From Cellulomonas sp. PhB150 (GTDB taxonomy: Bacteria > Actinomycetota > Actinomycetes > Actinomycetales > Cellulomonadaceae): a stretch of 64,000 nt of DNA. Shown here piece after piece: positions 55,988 to 64,000 of this stretch (its first letter is position 1; each line of letters begins with the position of its first letter). A program made the translations under genes and the position numbers. The notes below the pieces were generated by a model. It saw nothing but the letters and a program-made list of their open reading frames with translations. It was not told the DNA's origin and made no database searches. The stretch lies in NCBI RefSeq assembly GCF_003755175.1, contig NZ_RKHX01000002.1, forward strand, positions 434,001 to 498,000, written 5' to 3'.

Positions 55988-56542
55988 CTAGATGGCCGCC
56001 CACCACCGGTGCTCGGTGACGACCCGGTGGCTGCCGTCGGGCTGCGTGCCCGAGGCGAGCTCGCGGGTCGTCTCGTCGGGCCCCAGGCCGGCGCCGCGCA
56101 GGAACTGCGCTCGCGCGTCGTCGCCGTCGAGGACCCACGTGTGCACCTGGTCCGCACCCTGCTCCCGCAGGAGGTCGACCGCCGCAGCCAGCAGGCGCGA
56201 GCCGTGCCCACCGCGCTGGGCCTGCGGGAGGACCTCGAGGGCCAGGATCACGCCCCCCGGCGCCGCCTCGTCGGGGGCCGGGACCGGGGCGATGGCCGTG
56301 AAGCCGACCACGGTCGCGCCGTCGCACGCCACCAGGACGCGGTGGCCGGTCGGTGCGGCGCTGATCGCGCTCGCCCACTGGCCGACCACCGCCTCCTCGT
56401 CGAGCAGGTCGAGCACGTCCGCGCCCAGCACGTCCGCGTGCTCGTCGCGCCACGCGGCGAGCTGGACGCGGGCGATCGGGGTCTCGTCGCCGGGGACGGC
56501 GGGGCGGACGGAGACGTCGGCGTGGTCCGTGAACAGAGGCAT
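55988..56542 (-). CDS. GNAT family N-acetyltransferase
   Basis: A 184-residue acetyltransferase. The acetyl-CoA loop is LALEVLPQAQRGGHGSRLLAAAVDLL (Q-x-x-G-x-G/H) and the late beta strand region is VHTWVLDGDDARAQFLRGAGL. The opening VSVRPAVPGDETPIARVQLAAWRDEHAD is typical of RimI-like GNATs, but the substrate is unknown. Its ATG overlaps the stop of the upstream UPF0114 gene (ATGA), so both form one minus-strand unit. Confidence 0.85.
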   Translation of the reverse strand: MPLFTDHADVSVRPAVPGDETPIARVQLAAWRDEHADVLGADVLDLLDEEAVVGQWASAISAAPTGHRVLVACDGATVVGFTAIAPVPAPDEAAPGGVILALEVLPQAQRGGHGSRLLAAAVDLLREQGADQVHTWVLDGDDARAQFLRGAGLGPDETTRELASGTQPDGSHRVVTEHRWWAAI

Positions 56543-57126
56543 CAGGCGACGGTAGCCGGAACCGGCGCCGCGGCCACCTTCGGCGGGTGCTTCGTGGACA
56601 CCTTGTCGATCCAGGCGAGCGCGATCGCGGAGACGATGAACGCGAGGTGGATGACCGTCTGCCACAGCAGCGCCTCGCTGCCGTTCGGCTCCTGGACCGT
56701 GTGCTCGGCCTCGATGAAGCTGCGCAGCAGGTGGATCGAGGAGATGCCGATGATCGACATCGCGAGCTTCGTCTTGAGCACGTTGGCGTTGACGTGCGAG
56801 AGCCACTCGGGCTGGTCGGGGTGGTTGTCGAGGCGGATGCGGGACACGAACGTCTCGTAGCCGCCGACGATCACCATGATGAGCAGGTTGGCGATCATCA
56901 CGACGTCGACGAGGCCGAGCACGGCGATGATGATCTCGCCCTCGTCCATGCCGTGGCCGGTGAGCACACCGTGCGCGAGGTGCCACAGCTCCTTCATGAA
57001 CTGCCACACGTACACCCCCTGGGCGACGATCAGGCCGAGGTAGAGCGGCACCTGCAGCCAGCGGGACAGGAAGATCAGCGAGCCGATGGTGGAGCCGCGC
57101 GTCTGCGCAGGCGTGGGGGTGCTCAT
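56542..57126 (-). CDS. UPF0114/YqhA family membrane protein
   Basis: A 194-residue membrane protein of the UPF0114 (TIGR00645, E. coli YqhA-like) family, function unknown. Four hydrophobic segments are visible, with the conserved LIFLSRWLQVPLYLGLIVAQ opening, ANLLIMVIVGGYETFVSRI, and KTKLAMSIIGISSIHLLRSFI. A GAAGGACCC ribosome site precedes the ATG at 57126, unlike the leaderless genes around it. It is followed by a coupled GNAT gene. Confidence 0.9.
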   Translation of the reverse strand: MSTPTPAQTRGSTIGSLIFLSRWLQVPLYLGLIVAQGVYVWQFMKELWHLAHGVLTGHGMDEGEIIIAVLGLVDVVMIANLLIMVIVGGYETFVSRIRLDNHPDQPEWLSHVNANVLKTKLAMSIIGISSIHLLRSFIEAEHTVQEPNGSEALLWQTVIHLAFIVSAIALAWIDKVSTKHPPKVAAAPVPATVA

Positions 57127-57221
57127 GGGGTGGGTCCTTCGTGGCGGGGGTCGCGCGGGCGACCGCGTCGTCGTCGGGCACTCCCACAACGGGCGACGTC
57201 CCGCGATCGTGCCCTGCGCGC

Positions 57222-57542
57222 CTAGCTCATCCCGATCGCGCGCAGCAGTGCGGCCGTGCCGGCGGCGAGGACCACGACGACGATGAACGGCGCCCGCAGC
57301 ATGAGCGCGACCGCGGCGACGGCGAGCGCCGGGAGTCGCGCGTCGGCGACGAGGTGGCGGCCGATCGTGGCGGCCTGCACCGCGACGAGCGCGGACAGCA
57401 GCGCGACCGTGACGAGCGCCGCGGTGCGCGCGACGCGCGGCTTGGCGAGCCAGTGGTCCGGCACCAGGTGGCCGACGAGCTTGAGGCCGAAGACGACCGC
57501 GCTGCCGGCGATGACGGCGAGCCAGGTGGCGGTGGGGCTCAT
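57222..57542 (-). CDS. azlD: AzlD-family branched-chain amino acid export subunit
   Basis: A 106-residue protein with three to four membrane helices of the AzlD/YgaH type, the small partner of AzlC in branched-chain amino acid export (the BrnE role in Corynebacterium). ATWLAVIAGSAVVFGLKLVGHLVP and the ALVTVALLSALVAVQ helix are characteristic. Its ATG overlaps the azlC stop (ATGA), so the subunits are made together. Confidence 0.87.
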   Translation of the reverse strand: MSPTATWLAVIAGSAVVFGLKLVGHLVPDHWLAKPRVARTAALVTVALLSALVAVQAATIGRHLVADARLPALAVAAVALMLRAPFIVVVVLAAGTAALLRAIGMS

Positions 57543-58237
57543 GCGGGCTCCCTCGTCTCTTCCTGAGTCTCTTCCTGGGGGGCGACGAGGCCGACGACGA
57601 TGGCGACGACCGCGGCCAGCAGGACCGGCACCCCGGCGGGCGTGAACGGGGTCAGGGCGAGCGCGACAGCCACCGCGGCGCCCGCGACGAGCCGTGCGAG
57701 GCCGTCGGCCAGGCGGGGCCAGACGAGCGCGAGGAATGCCGCGGCGGCCGCGGCGTCGAGGCCGTACTTCCGCGGGTCGCCGAGCGCGTCGCCCAGCAGC
57801 GCGCCGAGGAGCGTGAACAGGTTCCACATGACGAAGACGCCGACGCCGGTCCACCAGAACCCGAGCCGCCCCGCGGCCGGGTCGGGTTGTGCGGTGGCGA
57901 CCGCGGTCGACTCGTCGATCGTGAGCTGGGCCGCGAGCGGCTTGCGCCAGCCGTGCGCGGCCAGCAGCGGAGTGACCTGTGGGCCGTACAGGCCGTTGCG
58001 GGCGCCGAGCAGCCCGGCGGTCGCGATGGCCGCGCCGGCGGCGCCACCTGCGCCGATGACGCCGATGAACGCGAACTGCGAGCCGCCCGAGAACATCAGC
58101 AGGCTGAGGGCCATCGTCTGCGTCGTGCTCAGGCCGGCGACGACCGAGAGCGCGCCGAACGAGATGCCGTACAGGCCCGTGGCGACCGCGACCGAGACGG
58201 ACTGGCGCAGCACCGCTCGGCGCGCGTCGGGGGTCAT
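57539..58237 (-). CDS. azlC: AzlC-family branched-chain amino acid exporter
   Basis: A 232-residue AzlC/BrnF-type membrane protein that with AzlD exports branched-chain amino acids or methionine. GLYGISFGALSVVAGLSTTQTMALSLLMFSGGSQFAFIGV and ARNGLYGPQVTPLL with LTIDESTAVA are the family's conserved parts. ATG 58237 is chosen because TAGGGT (58250-58245) lies seven bases upstream, a leaderless arrangement; GTG 58246 would fall inside that promoter. No Lrp-type regulator is adjacent. Confidence 0.9.
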   Translation of the reverse strand: MTPDARRAVLRQSVSVAVATGLYGISFGALSVVAGLSTTQTMALSLLMFSGGSQFAFIGVIGAGGAAGAAIATAGLLGARNGLYGPQVTPLLAAHGWRKPLAAQLTIDESTAVATAQPDPAAGRLGFWWTGVGVFVMWNLFTLLGALLGDALGDPRKYGLDAAAAAAFLALVWPRLADGLARLVAGAAVAVALALTPFTPAGVPVLLAAVVAIVVGLVAPQEETQEETREPA

Positions 58238-58345
58238 GCGCGACACCCTACGTTCGGCGACCTGGCCGTTGGGCGCGGTGTCACACCCCGATGCCCCCGT
58301 TGTCCACAGGAGCGGTTGTGTCGCGGGATCGTGTCAGTGGGTGGT

Positions 58346-58359
58346 CGTACGCTTGTTCG
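58346..58359. promoter_or_regulatory. SOS-box-like LexA site over the HNH gene promoter
   Basis: CGTACGCTTGTTCG matches the actinobacterial LexA box CGAAC-N4-GTTCG with one mismatch (left half CGTAC). It covers the -10 candidate TACGCT (58348-58353) of the HNH endonuclease gene, the place where LexA would repress. M. tuberculosis 13E12-repeat genes, which encode the same DUF222/HNH family, are known to carry SOS boxes, which supports the reading. Confidence 0.5.
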
Positions 58360-58416
58360 AAAGGCCATGAGGTGCGAGCTGGAAGAGGTGAGGTCGTGCA
58401 ACCAGCAGGAGGGTTC

Positions 58417-59808
58417 GTGACGTCGTCGCGGGGGGCGTCGGTCGACGAGAGGGAGCGTGCCGGCGGGGATCCGCTCGCACCGGAACCGGGGCGCTGCGTC
58501 CCGACCATGCCGATCGCCGCGACGGCGTCGACGCTGGTCGCGCTGCTCGAGTCGTTCGAGCTCGCCGACCTGTCGGCGGCGGATCTCGTCGAGGTCGTCG
58601 CCGGCTCGGCGCAGGCGTCGGCGATGCTCGCCGCGCTTCAGGCCCGCGCGACGCACGAGCTCGTCGAGCGCCGCCGGCCGGCGGGCGACTTCATGTTCGA
58701 CGAGCTCGCCTGCGCCATGGTGACCACGCGCGCGGCGGTCCAGGTCCTGGCGGGTCGTGCGTCGGGGCTGGCCGCGTTCCCGGTCGCCGCCGACGCGCTC
58801 GCCGCGGGGCGCATCGACGCGCGCAAGGTCGACATCATCATCGACGGCACGCTGACGTTGGCGCACACGGGACAGCGTGCTGCGCTCGTGGCCGAGGCCG
58901 TCGAACAGGCTCGGGGGCTCACCGGCCCCCAGCTCGCGAAGTGGCTCCGGCGACGCCTCGTCGAGATCGACCCCGAGACGGCGACCAAGCGTGCGAAGGC
59001 CGCGCGCGCCGAGCGCGGTGTCGAGCTCAGGTGCGGCGAGGACTCGATGGCCTGGATCACGGCGTACCTGCCGGCGGCGGACGCGCTTGCGGCGTACACG
59101 GTCATCGACGCGCTCGCGGGGGCGGGGAAGTGCGCGGGAGACTCCCGCACCGTCGACCAGCGGCGCGCCGACGCGTTCGCGGACCTGTTCACGAGCATCA
59201 TCGACACGGAGCAGACGCCGTCCGGCGTCCGGTTGCCCCGGCCGGGCGGCCAACGGGTGTCGGTCAACGTCACGATGGGTGCGACGACGCTCCTGGGCCT
59301 GGACGAGCTGCCCGCCGAGATCGCTGGCTTCGGGCCGGTGCCGGCCTCGATCGGGCGGGAGCTGGCGCAGGACGCGACGTGGCGTCGGATCTTCACCGAC
59401 CCGGTGACCGGGTCGTTCCTGGCCCGCGGGCGCCGCGCGTACCGGCCGGGTGCGGACCTGTCCGCCACGGTCGCGGCCCGGGACGTGACCTGCACGTTCC
59501 CCGGCTGCCGCCAGCCAGCGTGGCGTTCCGAGCTCGACCACATCGTCCCCTTCGACTCTCGGCGGCCCGCCGATGACCAGACCGTGGAAGAGAACCTGCA
59601 CGTGCTGTGCAAGCACCACCACGAGGCCAAGACGCGCAAGCTCTGGAACGTGTCGAGGGACAAGCGGACAGGCAACACGCTCTGGACCAGTCCGTTGGGC
59701 ATCACCTACTCCAGGTCACCGATCCCGGTCTACGTCGCGCCCGGCGCTCTCGATCACACGTCGAGCCGGACGCGGGTGGCGACGCAGGTCGGGCCCCCAC
59801 CCTTCTGA
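58417..59808 (+). CDS. DUF222/HNH endonuclease (13E12-repeat family)
   Basis: A protein of about 463 residues with an N-terminal DUF222 region (around [35 protein letters not shown]) and a C-terminal HNH nuclease domain: CTFPGCRQP, then [10 protein letters not shown] and [15 protein letters not shown], giving the two Cys pairs and the HNH triad. The family is abundant and often multi-copy in actinobacteria and is suspected of mobility. AGGAGGG (58407-58413) favours GTG 58417 though spacing is short; GTG 58396 and 58372 are in frame. An SOS-like box overlaps the promoter, and an octamer repeat array follows the gene. Confidence 0.85.
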   Translation: MTSSRGASVDERERAGGDPLAPEPGRCVPTMPIAATASTLVALLESFELADLSAADLVEVVAGSAQASAMLAALQARATHELVERRRPAGDFMFDELACAMVTTRAAVQVLAGRASGLAAFPVAADALAAGRIDARKVDIIIDGTLTLAHTGQRAALVAEAVEQARGLTGPQLAKWLRRRLVEIDPETATKRAKAARAERGVELRCGEDSMAWITAYLPAADALAAYTVIDALAGAGKCAGDSRTVDQRRADAFADLFTSIIDTEQTPSGVRLPRPGGQRVSVNVTMGATTLLGLDELPAEIAGFGPVPASIGRELAQDATWRRIFTDPVTGSFLARGRRAYRPGADLSATVAARDVTCTFPGCRQPAWRSELDHIVPFDSRRPADDQTVEENLHVLCKHHHEAKTRKLWNVSRDKRTGNTLWTSPLGITYSRSPIPVYVAPGALDHTSSRTRVATQVGPPPF

Positions 59809-59843
59809 CCAGGGCGAGAGGGTCGCTGTCCGGGCCGGGTGCA

Positions 59844-59891
59844 CCGTCGTGCCGTCGTGCCGTCGTGCCGTCGTGCCGTCGTGCCGTCGTG
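59844..59891 (+). repeat. Six perfect tandem copies of CCGTCGTG
   Basis: The octamer CCGTCGTG is repeated six times without mismatch over 48 bases, between the HNH gene (ends 59808) and thyA (starts 60033). A unit of eight is not a multiple of three and there is no gene across it, so it is a classic slippage-prone simple sequence repeat. Its copy number should vary between strains. It lies about 130 bases before the predicted thyA promoter. Confidence 0.9.
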
Positions 59892-60032
59892 ACTTGGCTC
59901 GGGAGGTCATCACGTCCTCACGTCGTTGCGCCATGGGCCGACGACGGGCTTCGTGCTGCCGTCGGACAGGCTTTGTCGACGTGCCGTGGCGCCCGCGCCC
60001 GGCGGCGCCGCTGCGCGCCTACGATGACCGGC

Positions 60033-60836
60033 ATGACGCTCGTCGAGACCCCGTACGAGGACCTGCTGCGACTCGTCCTGGAGACCGGGACCCCGAAGGC
60101 TGACCGGACGGGGACGGGGACGCGCAGCGTCTTCGGGCACCAGATGCGGTTCGACCTGTCGGCCGGGTTCCCGCTCGTCACGACCAAGCGCGTGCACCTG
60201 AAGTCGATCGCCTACGAGCTGCTCTGGTTCCTGCGGGGGGACTCGAACGTCGGCTGGCTGCGCGAGCACGGCGTCTCCATCTGGGACGAGTGGGCCGACG
60301 AGCGCGGCGAGCTCGGACCGGTCTACGGGGTGCAGTGGCGGTCGTGGCCGACGCCGGACGGCGGGCACATCGACCAGATCACCGAGCTGATGGAGAACCT
60401 GCGCCGGGACCCGGACTCGCGGCGGCACATCGTCTCGGCGTGGAACGTCGCGGACATCCCGTCGATGGCGCTCGCGCCGTGCCACGCCTTCTTCCAGTTC
60501 TACGTCGCCGACGGCAGGCTCTCGTGCCAGCTGTACCAGCGCTCCGCCGACCTGTTCCTGGGCGTGCCGTTCAACATCGCCTCGTACGCGCTGCTGACCC
60601 ACATGGTCGCGCAGCAGCTCGACCTCGAGGTCGGCGACTTCGTGTGGACCGGCGGTGACTGCCACATCTACGACAACCACGTGGACCAGGTCCGCGAGCA
60701 GCTGAGCCGCGAGGCGTACGCGGCGCCGACGCTGCGACTGCGCCGTGCACCGTCGATCTTCGAGTACGCGTTCGAGGACATCGAGGTGCTCGACTACCAG
60801 CACCACCCCGCCATCAAGGCACCGGTGGCGGTGTGA
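60033..60836 (+). CDS. thyA: Thymidylate synthase (ThyA)
   Basis: ThyA (267 aa) converts dUMP to dTMP with methylene-tetrahydrofolate, yielding dihydrofolate. The nucleophile is Cys150 in [51 protein letters not shown] and [13 protein letters not shown] are conserved. ATG 60033 is preferred over ATG 60024 because TACGAT (60020-60025) ends seven bases upstream, a leaderless pattern. The stop overlaps the folA GTG, coupling production of dihydrofolate to its recycling. ThyX is not present here. Confidence 0.96.
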   Translation: MTLVETPYEDLLRLVLETGTPKADRTGTGTRSVFGHQMRFDLSAGFPLVTTKRVHLKSIAYELLWFLRGDSNVGWLREHGVSIWDEWADERGELGPVYGVQWRSWPTPDGGHIDQITELMENLRRDPDSRRHIVSAWNVADIPSMALAPCHAFFQFYVADGRLSCQLYQRSADLFLGVPFNIASYALLTHMVAQQLDLEVGDFVWTGGDCHIYDNHVDQVREQLSREAYAAPTLRLRRAPSIFEYAFEDIEVLDYQHHPAIKAPVAV

Positions 60837-61330
60837 GCGTCTCGTTGATCTGGGCGCGCTCGGCCGACGGGGTCATCGGCTCCGGCGGTGGCATCCCGTG
60901 GCACCTGCCCGAGGACCAGGCGCGGTTCCGCGCGTTGACCTTCGGTCACCCCGTCGTGATGGGCCGCTCGACGTGGGAGTCGCTGCCCGAGCGGTTCCGG
61001 CCGCTTCCGGGGCGCCGCAACGTGGTGCTCTCTCGGACGGTCGGCCTCGAGGTGGCCGGTGCCGAGGTCGTCGCGTCGTTGGCCGACGCCCTGGCGTTGC
61101 TCGGTGACGACGAGGTGTGGGTCATGGGCGGCGGCGAGGTGTACGCGCAGGCGTTGCCGCTCGCGACGCGCGTCGAGGTGACGGTCGTCGGCGTCGCCGT
61201 CGAGGGCGACACCTGGGCGCCGGACCTGCCTGGGGACGAGTGGCGCGAGACCGCGAGCGACCCGGTGGACGGCTGGCACATGTCGAGCCAGGACGTGCCC
61301 TATCGCTTCGAGTCGTACGTGCGTCGGTGA
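60833..61330 (+). CDS. folA: Dihydrofolate reductase
   Basis: DHFR (165 aa) reduces the dihydrofolate made by ThyA back to tetrahydrofolate with NADPH; target of trimethoprim. [25 protein letters not shown] carries the Trp and acidic residue (Asp/Glu after LP) of the active site, [12 protein letters not shown] the cofactor loop, and [15 protein letters not shown] the GG hinge. GTG 60833 overlaps the thyA stop (GTGA), so the pair is co-expressed. Confidence 0.96.
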   Translation: MSVSLIWARSADGVIGSGGGIPWHLPEDQARFRALTFGHPVVMGRSTWESLPERFRPLPGRRNVVLSRTVGLEVAGAEVVASLADALALLGDDEVWVMGGGEVYAQALPLATRVEVTVVGVAVEGDTWAPDLPGDEWRETASDPVDGWHMSSQDVPYRFESYVRR

Positions 61331-61390
61331 CCCGCGCGGACCTGGTGAACAGGGCCGCGCCGTGAGCAGGTCGGGCGGTACGGTTAGCCC

Positions 61391-62308
61391 ATGCCGCCCG
61401 TGACGTCGACCCAGCGCCCGTTCGGGGCGGTCCTGTCCGCCATGGTCACCCCGATGACCGACGACGGAGCCATCGACCTCGAGGCCGCCGTGCTGCTGGC
61501 ACGGCACCTCGTCGACCACGGCCACGACGGCCTCGTGCTCAACGGCACCACCGGCGAGGCACCCACCACGCACGCACCCGAGAAGGCCGAGCTCGTGGCG
61601 GCCGTCGTCGAGGCTGTCGGCGACCGCGCGTTCGTCCTGGCCGGCGCGGGCTCGAACGACACGGCGCACGCTGTGCGGATGGCCGAGCAGGCCGCGGAGG
61701 CCGGCGCTCATGGGCTCCTCGTCGTGAGCCCGTACTACTCGCGCCCCTCGCAGCCGGGCGTGGTCGCGCACATCAGCACCGTGGCGGACGCCACCGACCT
61801 GCCCGTGATGATCTACGACGTCCCCGGCCGCGCCGGTGTGCGGATGGCACCGGGCACGATCGACGAGCTCGCCGCGCACGAGCGCGTCGTGGCGATGAAG
61901 GACGCCTCCGGTGACGTCGCCGGTGCAGCCGGCGCGATCGCCCGCTCCGGGCTCGCCTGGTACTCGGGCGACGACGCTGTCACGCTGCCGCTCCTCGCGC
62001 ACGGCGCCGTGGGCGTCGTCGGGGTCGCGACGCACGTCGTCGGCACGCAGTTCGCCGCGATGATCGCTGCCTGGGACGCGGGCGACCACACCGAGGCGCT
62101 GCGGCTGTACCGCGGCGCCCTGCCCGCCGTGCAGGCCATCAACGGCGCAGGTTTCCAGGCGGTCTTCGCGAAGGCCGCCCTGCAGGTCGTGGGCCTGCTC
62201 TCGAGCCGCGCCGTGCGGCTCCCGTACGTTCCGGCGTCCGAGCAGGACGTCGACGACATCCGCGCAGGACTGCGCGCCGCAGGGCTGCTCGACGCAGCCC
62301 TCGCCTGA
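61391..62308 (+). CDS. dapA: 4-hydroxy-tetrahydrodipicolinate synthase
   Basis: DapA (305 aa), the Schiff-base aldolase condensing pyruvate with aspartate semialdehyde, committing step to lysine/DAP. The pyruvate lysine is Lys170 in VAMKDASGD; GTTGEAPTTHAPEK holds the Thr proton-relay region and VVSPYYSRPSQ the conserved Tyr. ATG 61391 has TACGGT (61379-61384) six bases upstream and no ribosome site, so is likely leaderless. RNase J follows 14 bases after the stop, the usual dapA-rnj pairing of actinobacteria. Confidence 0.96.
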   Translation: MPPVTSTQRPFGAVLSAMVTPMTDDGAIDLEAAVLLARHLVDHGHDGLVLNGTTGEAPTTHAPEKAELVAAVVEAVGDRAFVLAGAGSNDTAHAVRMAEQAAEAGAHGLLVVSPYYSRPSQPGVVAHISTVADATDLPVMIYDVPGRAGVRMAPGTIDELAAHERVVAMKDASGDVAGAAGAIARSGLAWYSGDDAVTLPLLAHGAVGVVGVATHVVGTQFAAMIAAWDAGDHTEALRLYRGALPAVQAINGAGFQAVFAKAALQVVGLLSSRAVRLPYVPASEQDVDDIRAGLRAAGLLDAALA

Positions 62309-62322
62309 CACCCAGGAGATCC

Positions 62323-64000
62323 ATGAGTCACCCGCACCCCGAGCTCACCCCGCCGCCGCCGCTCGCGCCCGGTGCCCTGCGCATCGTCGCCCTCGGCGGC
62401 CTCGGTGAGGTCGGACGCAACATGGCCGTGCTCGAGTACGACGGGCGCCTGCTCGTCATCGACTGCGGCGTGCTGTTCCCCGAGGACCACCAGCCCGGCG
62501 TCGACCTGATCCTGCCGGACTTCGAGTACATCAAGGACCGCCTCGCGGACATCGAGGCGATCGTGCTGACGCACGGCCACGAGGACCACATCGGTGCCGT
62601 GCCGTACCTGCTGCGCCTGCGTCGCGACATCCCGATCGTCGGCTCGCAGCTCACGCTCGCGTTCGTGGAGGCGAAGCTCAAGGAGCACCGCATCCAGCCG
62701 CTGAGCATGGTCGTCAAGGAGGGTCAGGTCGAGCAGCTCGGCGCCTTCGAGTGCGAGTTCGTCGCGGTCAACCACTCCATCCCCGACGCGCTCGCGGTCG
62801 CGGTGCGCACCGGCGCGGGCACCGTCCTGCACACCGGCGACTTCAAGATGGACCAGCTGCCGCTCGACGGCCGCATCACCGACCTGCGCGCGTTCGCGCG
62901 CCTCGGCGAGGAGGGCGTCGACCTGTTCATGGTCGACTCCACCAACGCCGAGGTGCCCGGCTTCGTCGCCCAGGAGCGGGGGATCGGGCCCGTGCTCGAC
63001 CAGGTGTTCGGCGACTCGACGAAGCGCATCATCGTCGCCTCGTTCTCGTCGCACGTGCACCGCGTGCAGCAGGTGCTCGACGCCGCTCACGCGCACGGCC
63101 GCCGCGTGGCGCTCGTCGGGCGCTCGATGGTCCGCAACATGGCCATCGCCGCGGACCTCGGCTACCTCAAGGTGCCGGAGAACGTCCTGATCGACATCAA
63201 GCGGATCGACGACCTGCCCGACGACGAGATCGTGCTCATGTGCACGGGCTCGCAGGGTGAGCCGATGGCCGCGCTGTCGCGGATGGCGAACAACGACCAC
63301 CGCGTCTCGGTCGGGTTCGGCGACACCGTGATCCTCGCGTCGTCCCTCATCCCGGGCAACGAGAACGCCGTGTTCCGGATCATCAACGGCCTGACGCGCC
63401 TCGGCGCGCGCGTCGTGCACTCCGGCAATGCCAAGGTGCACGTCTCGGGCCACGCCTCCGCCGGCGAGCTCCTGTACTGCTACAACATCCTCAAGCCGCG
63501 CAACGTCATGCCCGTGCACGGCGAGGTCCGCCACCTCGTGGCCAACGCCGCGCTCGCGGTGCAGACCGGTGTCCCGGCCGACCGCGTGGTCCTCGCCGAG
63601 GACGGCGTGGTCGTCGACCTGGTCGACGGGCGCGCGTCGGTCGTCGGTGCCGTGCCCTGCGGGTACGTGTACGTCGACGGGTCGAGCGTCGGCGAGATCA
63701 CCGAGGTCGAGCTCAAGGACCGTCGGATCCTGGGCGACGAGGGATTCATCTCGATCTTCGCCGTGGTCAGCTCGGCCGACGGCAAGGTCCTGGCCGGCCC
63801 GCAGATCACCGCGCGTGGCTTCGCCGAGCAGGACGCCGTGTTCGACGACATCCTCCCGGAGCTCACCACGGCACTCGAGGACGCGACCCGCGGCGGTGCG
63901 ACCGACGTCCACCAGCTGCAGCAGATCATGCGCCGCGTCGTTGGCCGCTGGGTGAGCAACCGCCTGCGCCGCCGACCGATGATCATCCCCGTGGTCGTCG
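62323..64000 (+). CDS. rnj: Ribonuclease J, cut by the window end
   Basis: RNase J, a metallo-beta-lactamase/beta-CASP nuclease with endonuclease and 5'-3' exonuclease activity in RNA maturation and decay. 559 codons are visible and the frame is open at base 64000; by family length only a few residues are missing. The zinc motif is THGHEDHIGA (His84, His86, Asp88, His89); further ligands are in AVNHSIPDA, HTGDFKMD and the beta-CASP MVDSTNAEVPG, VRNM and MPVHGEVRHL motifs. AGGAG precedes ATG 62323. Probably co-transcribed with dapA. Confidence 0.96.
   Translation, partial: MSHPHPELTPPPPLAPGALRIVALGGLGEVGRNMAVLEYDGRLLVIDCGVLFPEDHQPGVDLILPDFEYIKDRLADIEAIVLTHGHEDHIGAVPYLLRLRRDIPIVGSQLTLAFVEAKLKEHRIQPLSMVVKEGQVEQLGAFECEFVAVNHSIPDALAVAVRTGAGTVLHTGDFKMDQLPLDGRITDLRAFARLGEEGVDLFMVDSTNAEVPGFVAQERGIGPVLDQVFGDSTKRIIVASFSSHVHRVQQVLDAAHAHGRRVALVGRSMVRNMAIAADLGYLKVPENVLIDIKRIDDLPDDEIVLMCTGSQGEPMAALSRMANNDHRVSVGFGDTVILASSLIPGNENAVFRIINGLTRLGARVVHSGNAKVHVSGHASAGELLYCYNILKPRNVMPVHGEVRHLVANAALAVQTGVPADRVVLAEDGVVVDLVDGRASVVGAVPCGYVYVDGSSVGEITEVELKDRRILGDEGFISIFAVVSSADGKVLAGPQITARGFAEQDAVFDDILPELTTALEDATRGGATDVHQLQQIMRRVVGRWVSNRLRRRPMIIPVVV

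Noticed and set aside
59844-59891. CRISPR array
   Set aside because: The repeats are 8 bp and directly contiguous with no spacers, and no cas gene is nearby.

Overview
The window is contiguous chromosomal DNA of a very high-G+C actinobacterium. By eye the G+C is well above 70%, third codon positions are almost always G or C, and GTG starts are frequent. The best guess is Cellulomonas or a close relative. That rests on a 1103-residue secreted GH9 cellulase (39211-42522) whose length and domain order match endoglucanase C (CenC) of Cellulomonas fimi, with a CelR/CebR-type operator in front of it. I saw no plasmid, phage, transposase, CRISPR array, rRNA or tRNA gene.

The backbone is the conserved actinobacterial housekeeping order, read mostly on the + strand: trmD(3' end)-rplS-lepB-rnhB-DUF2469-yraN-comM-dprA-xerC-whiG/fliA-like sigma-(M23 peptidase, -)-rpsB-tsf-pyrH-frr-cdsA-rlmN-DivIVA protein-dxr, then rseP, ispG, proS, rimP-nusA-ylxR-infB-rbfA, truB, ribF, rpsO-pnp-M16 peptidase, dapB, thyA-folA, dapA, and RNase J, which runs off the right edge. 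These genes cover tRNA and rRNA modification, ribosome and translation factors, protein export and intramembrane proteolysis, phospholipid and isoprenoid (MEP) precursors, lysine/DAP, deoxythymidylate/folate, and RNA decay.

Accessory blocks sit in the joints of that backbone. They are: a DAO-type flavoprotein between dxr and rseP; a DHA2-type drug exporter with its divergent TetR regulator between rbfA and truB; a long block between truB and ribF (DUF3224, a YCII/DGPF protein with an ECF42-type sigma factor, an alpha/beta hydrolase, DUF3349, a small membrane protein, a PiT phosphate transporter, and the CenC-like cellulase); glutamate decarboxylase with an overlapping membrane protein, then an acyl-ACP-reductase-like protein overlapping a pyridine-nucleotide flavoprotein, between ribF and rpsO; a mannonate-dehydratase-like enzyme with an AraC-type protein before dapB; and GNAT, UPF0114, AzlC/AzlD and a DUF222/HNH endonuclease before thyA.

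Regulation is unusually legible. At least ten genes have a TAnnnT hexamer ending 6-8 bases before the start codon and no clear ribosome-binding site, the signature of leaderless transcription. Long perfect hairpins follow rplS, rpsB, tsf, infB, rbfA, the cellulase and rpsO. The rplS leader holds complementary nonamers that could form alternative helices. A CelR-like box precedes the cellulase, an SOS-box-like site overlaps the -10 of the HNH gene, and an ECF-type promoter precedes the YCII gene. The least expected pair is the acyl-ACP-reductase-like/flavoprotein couple at 46163-48489.
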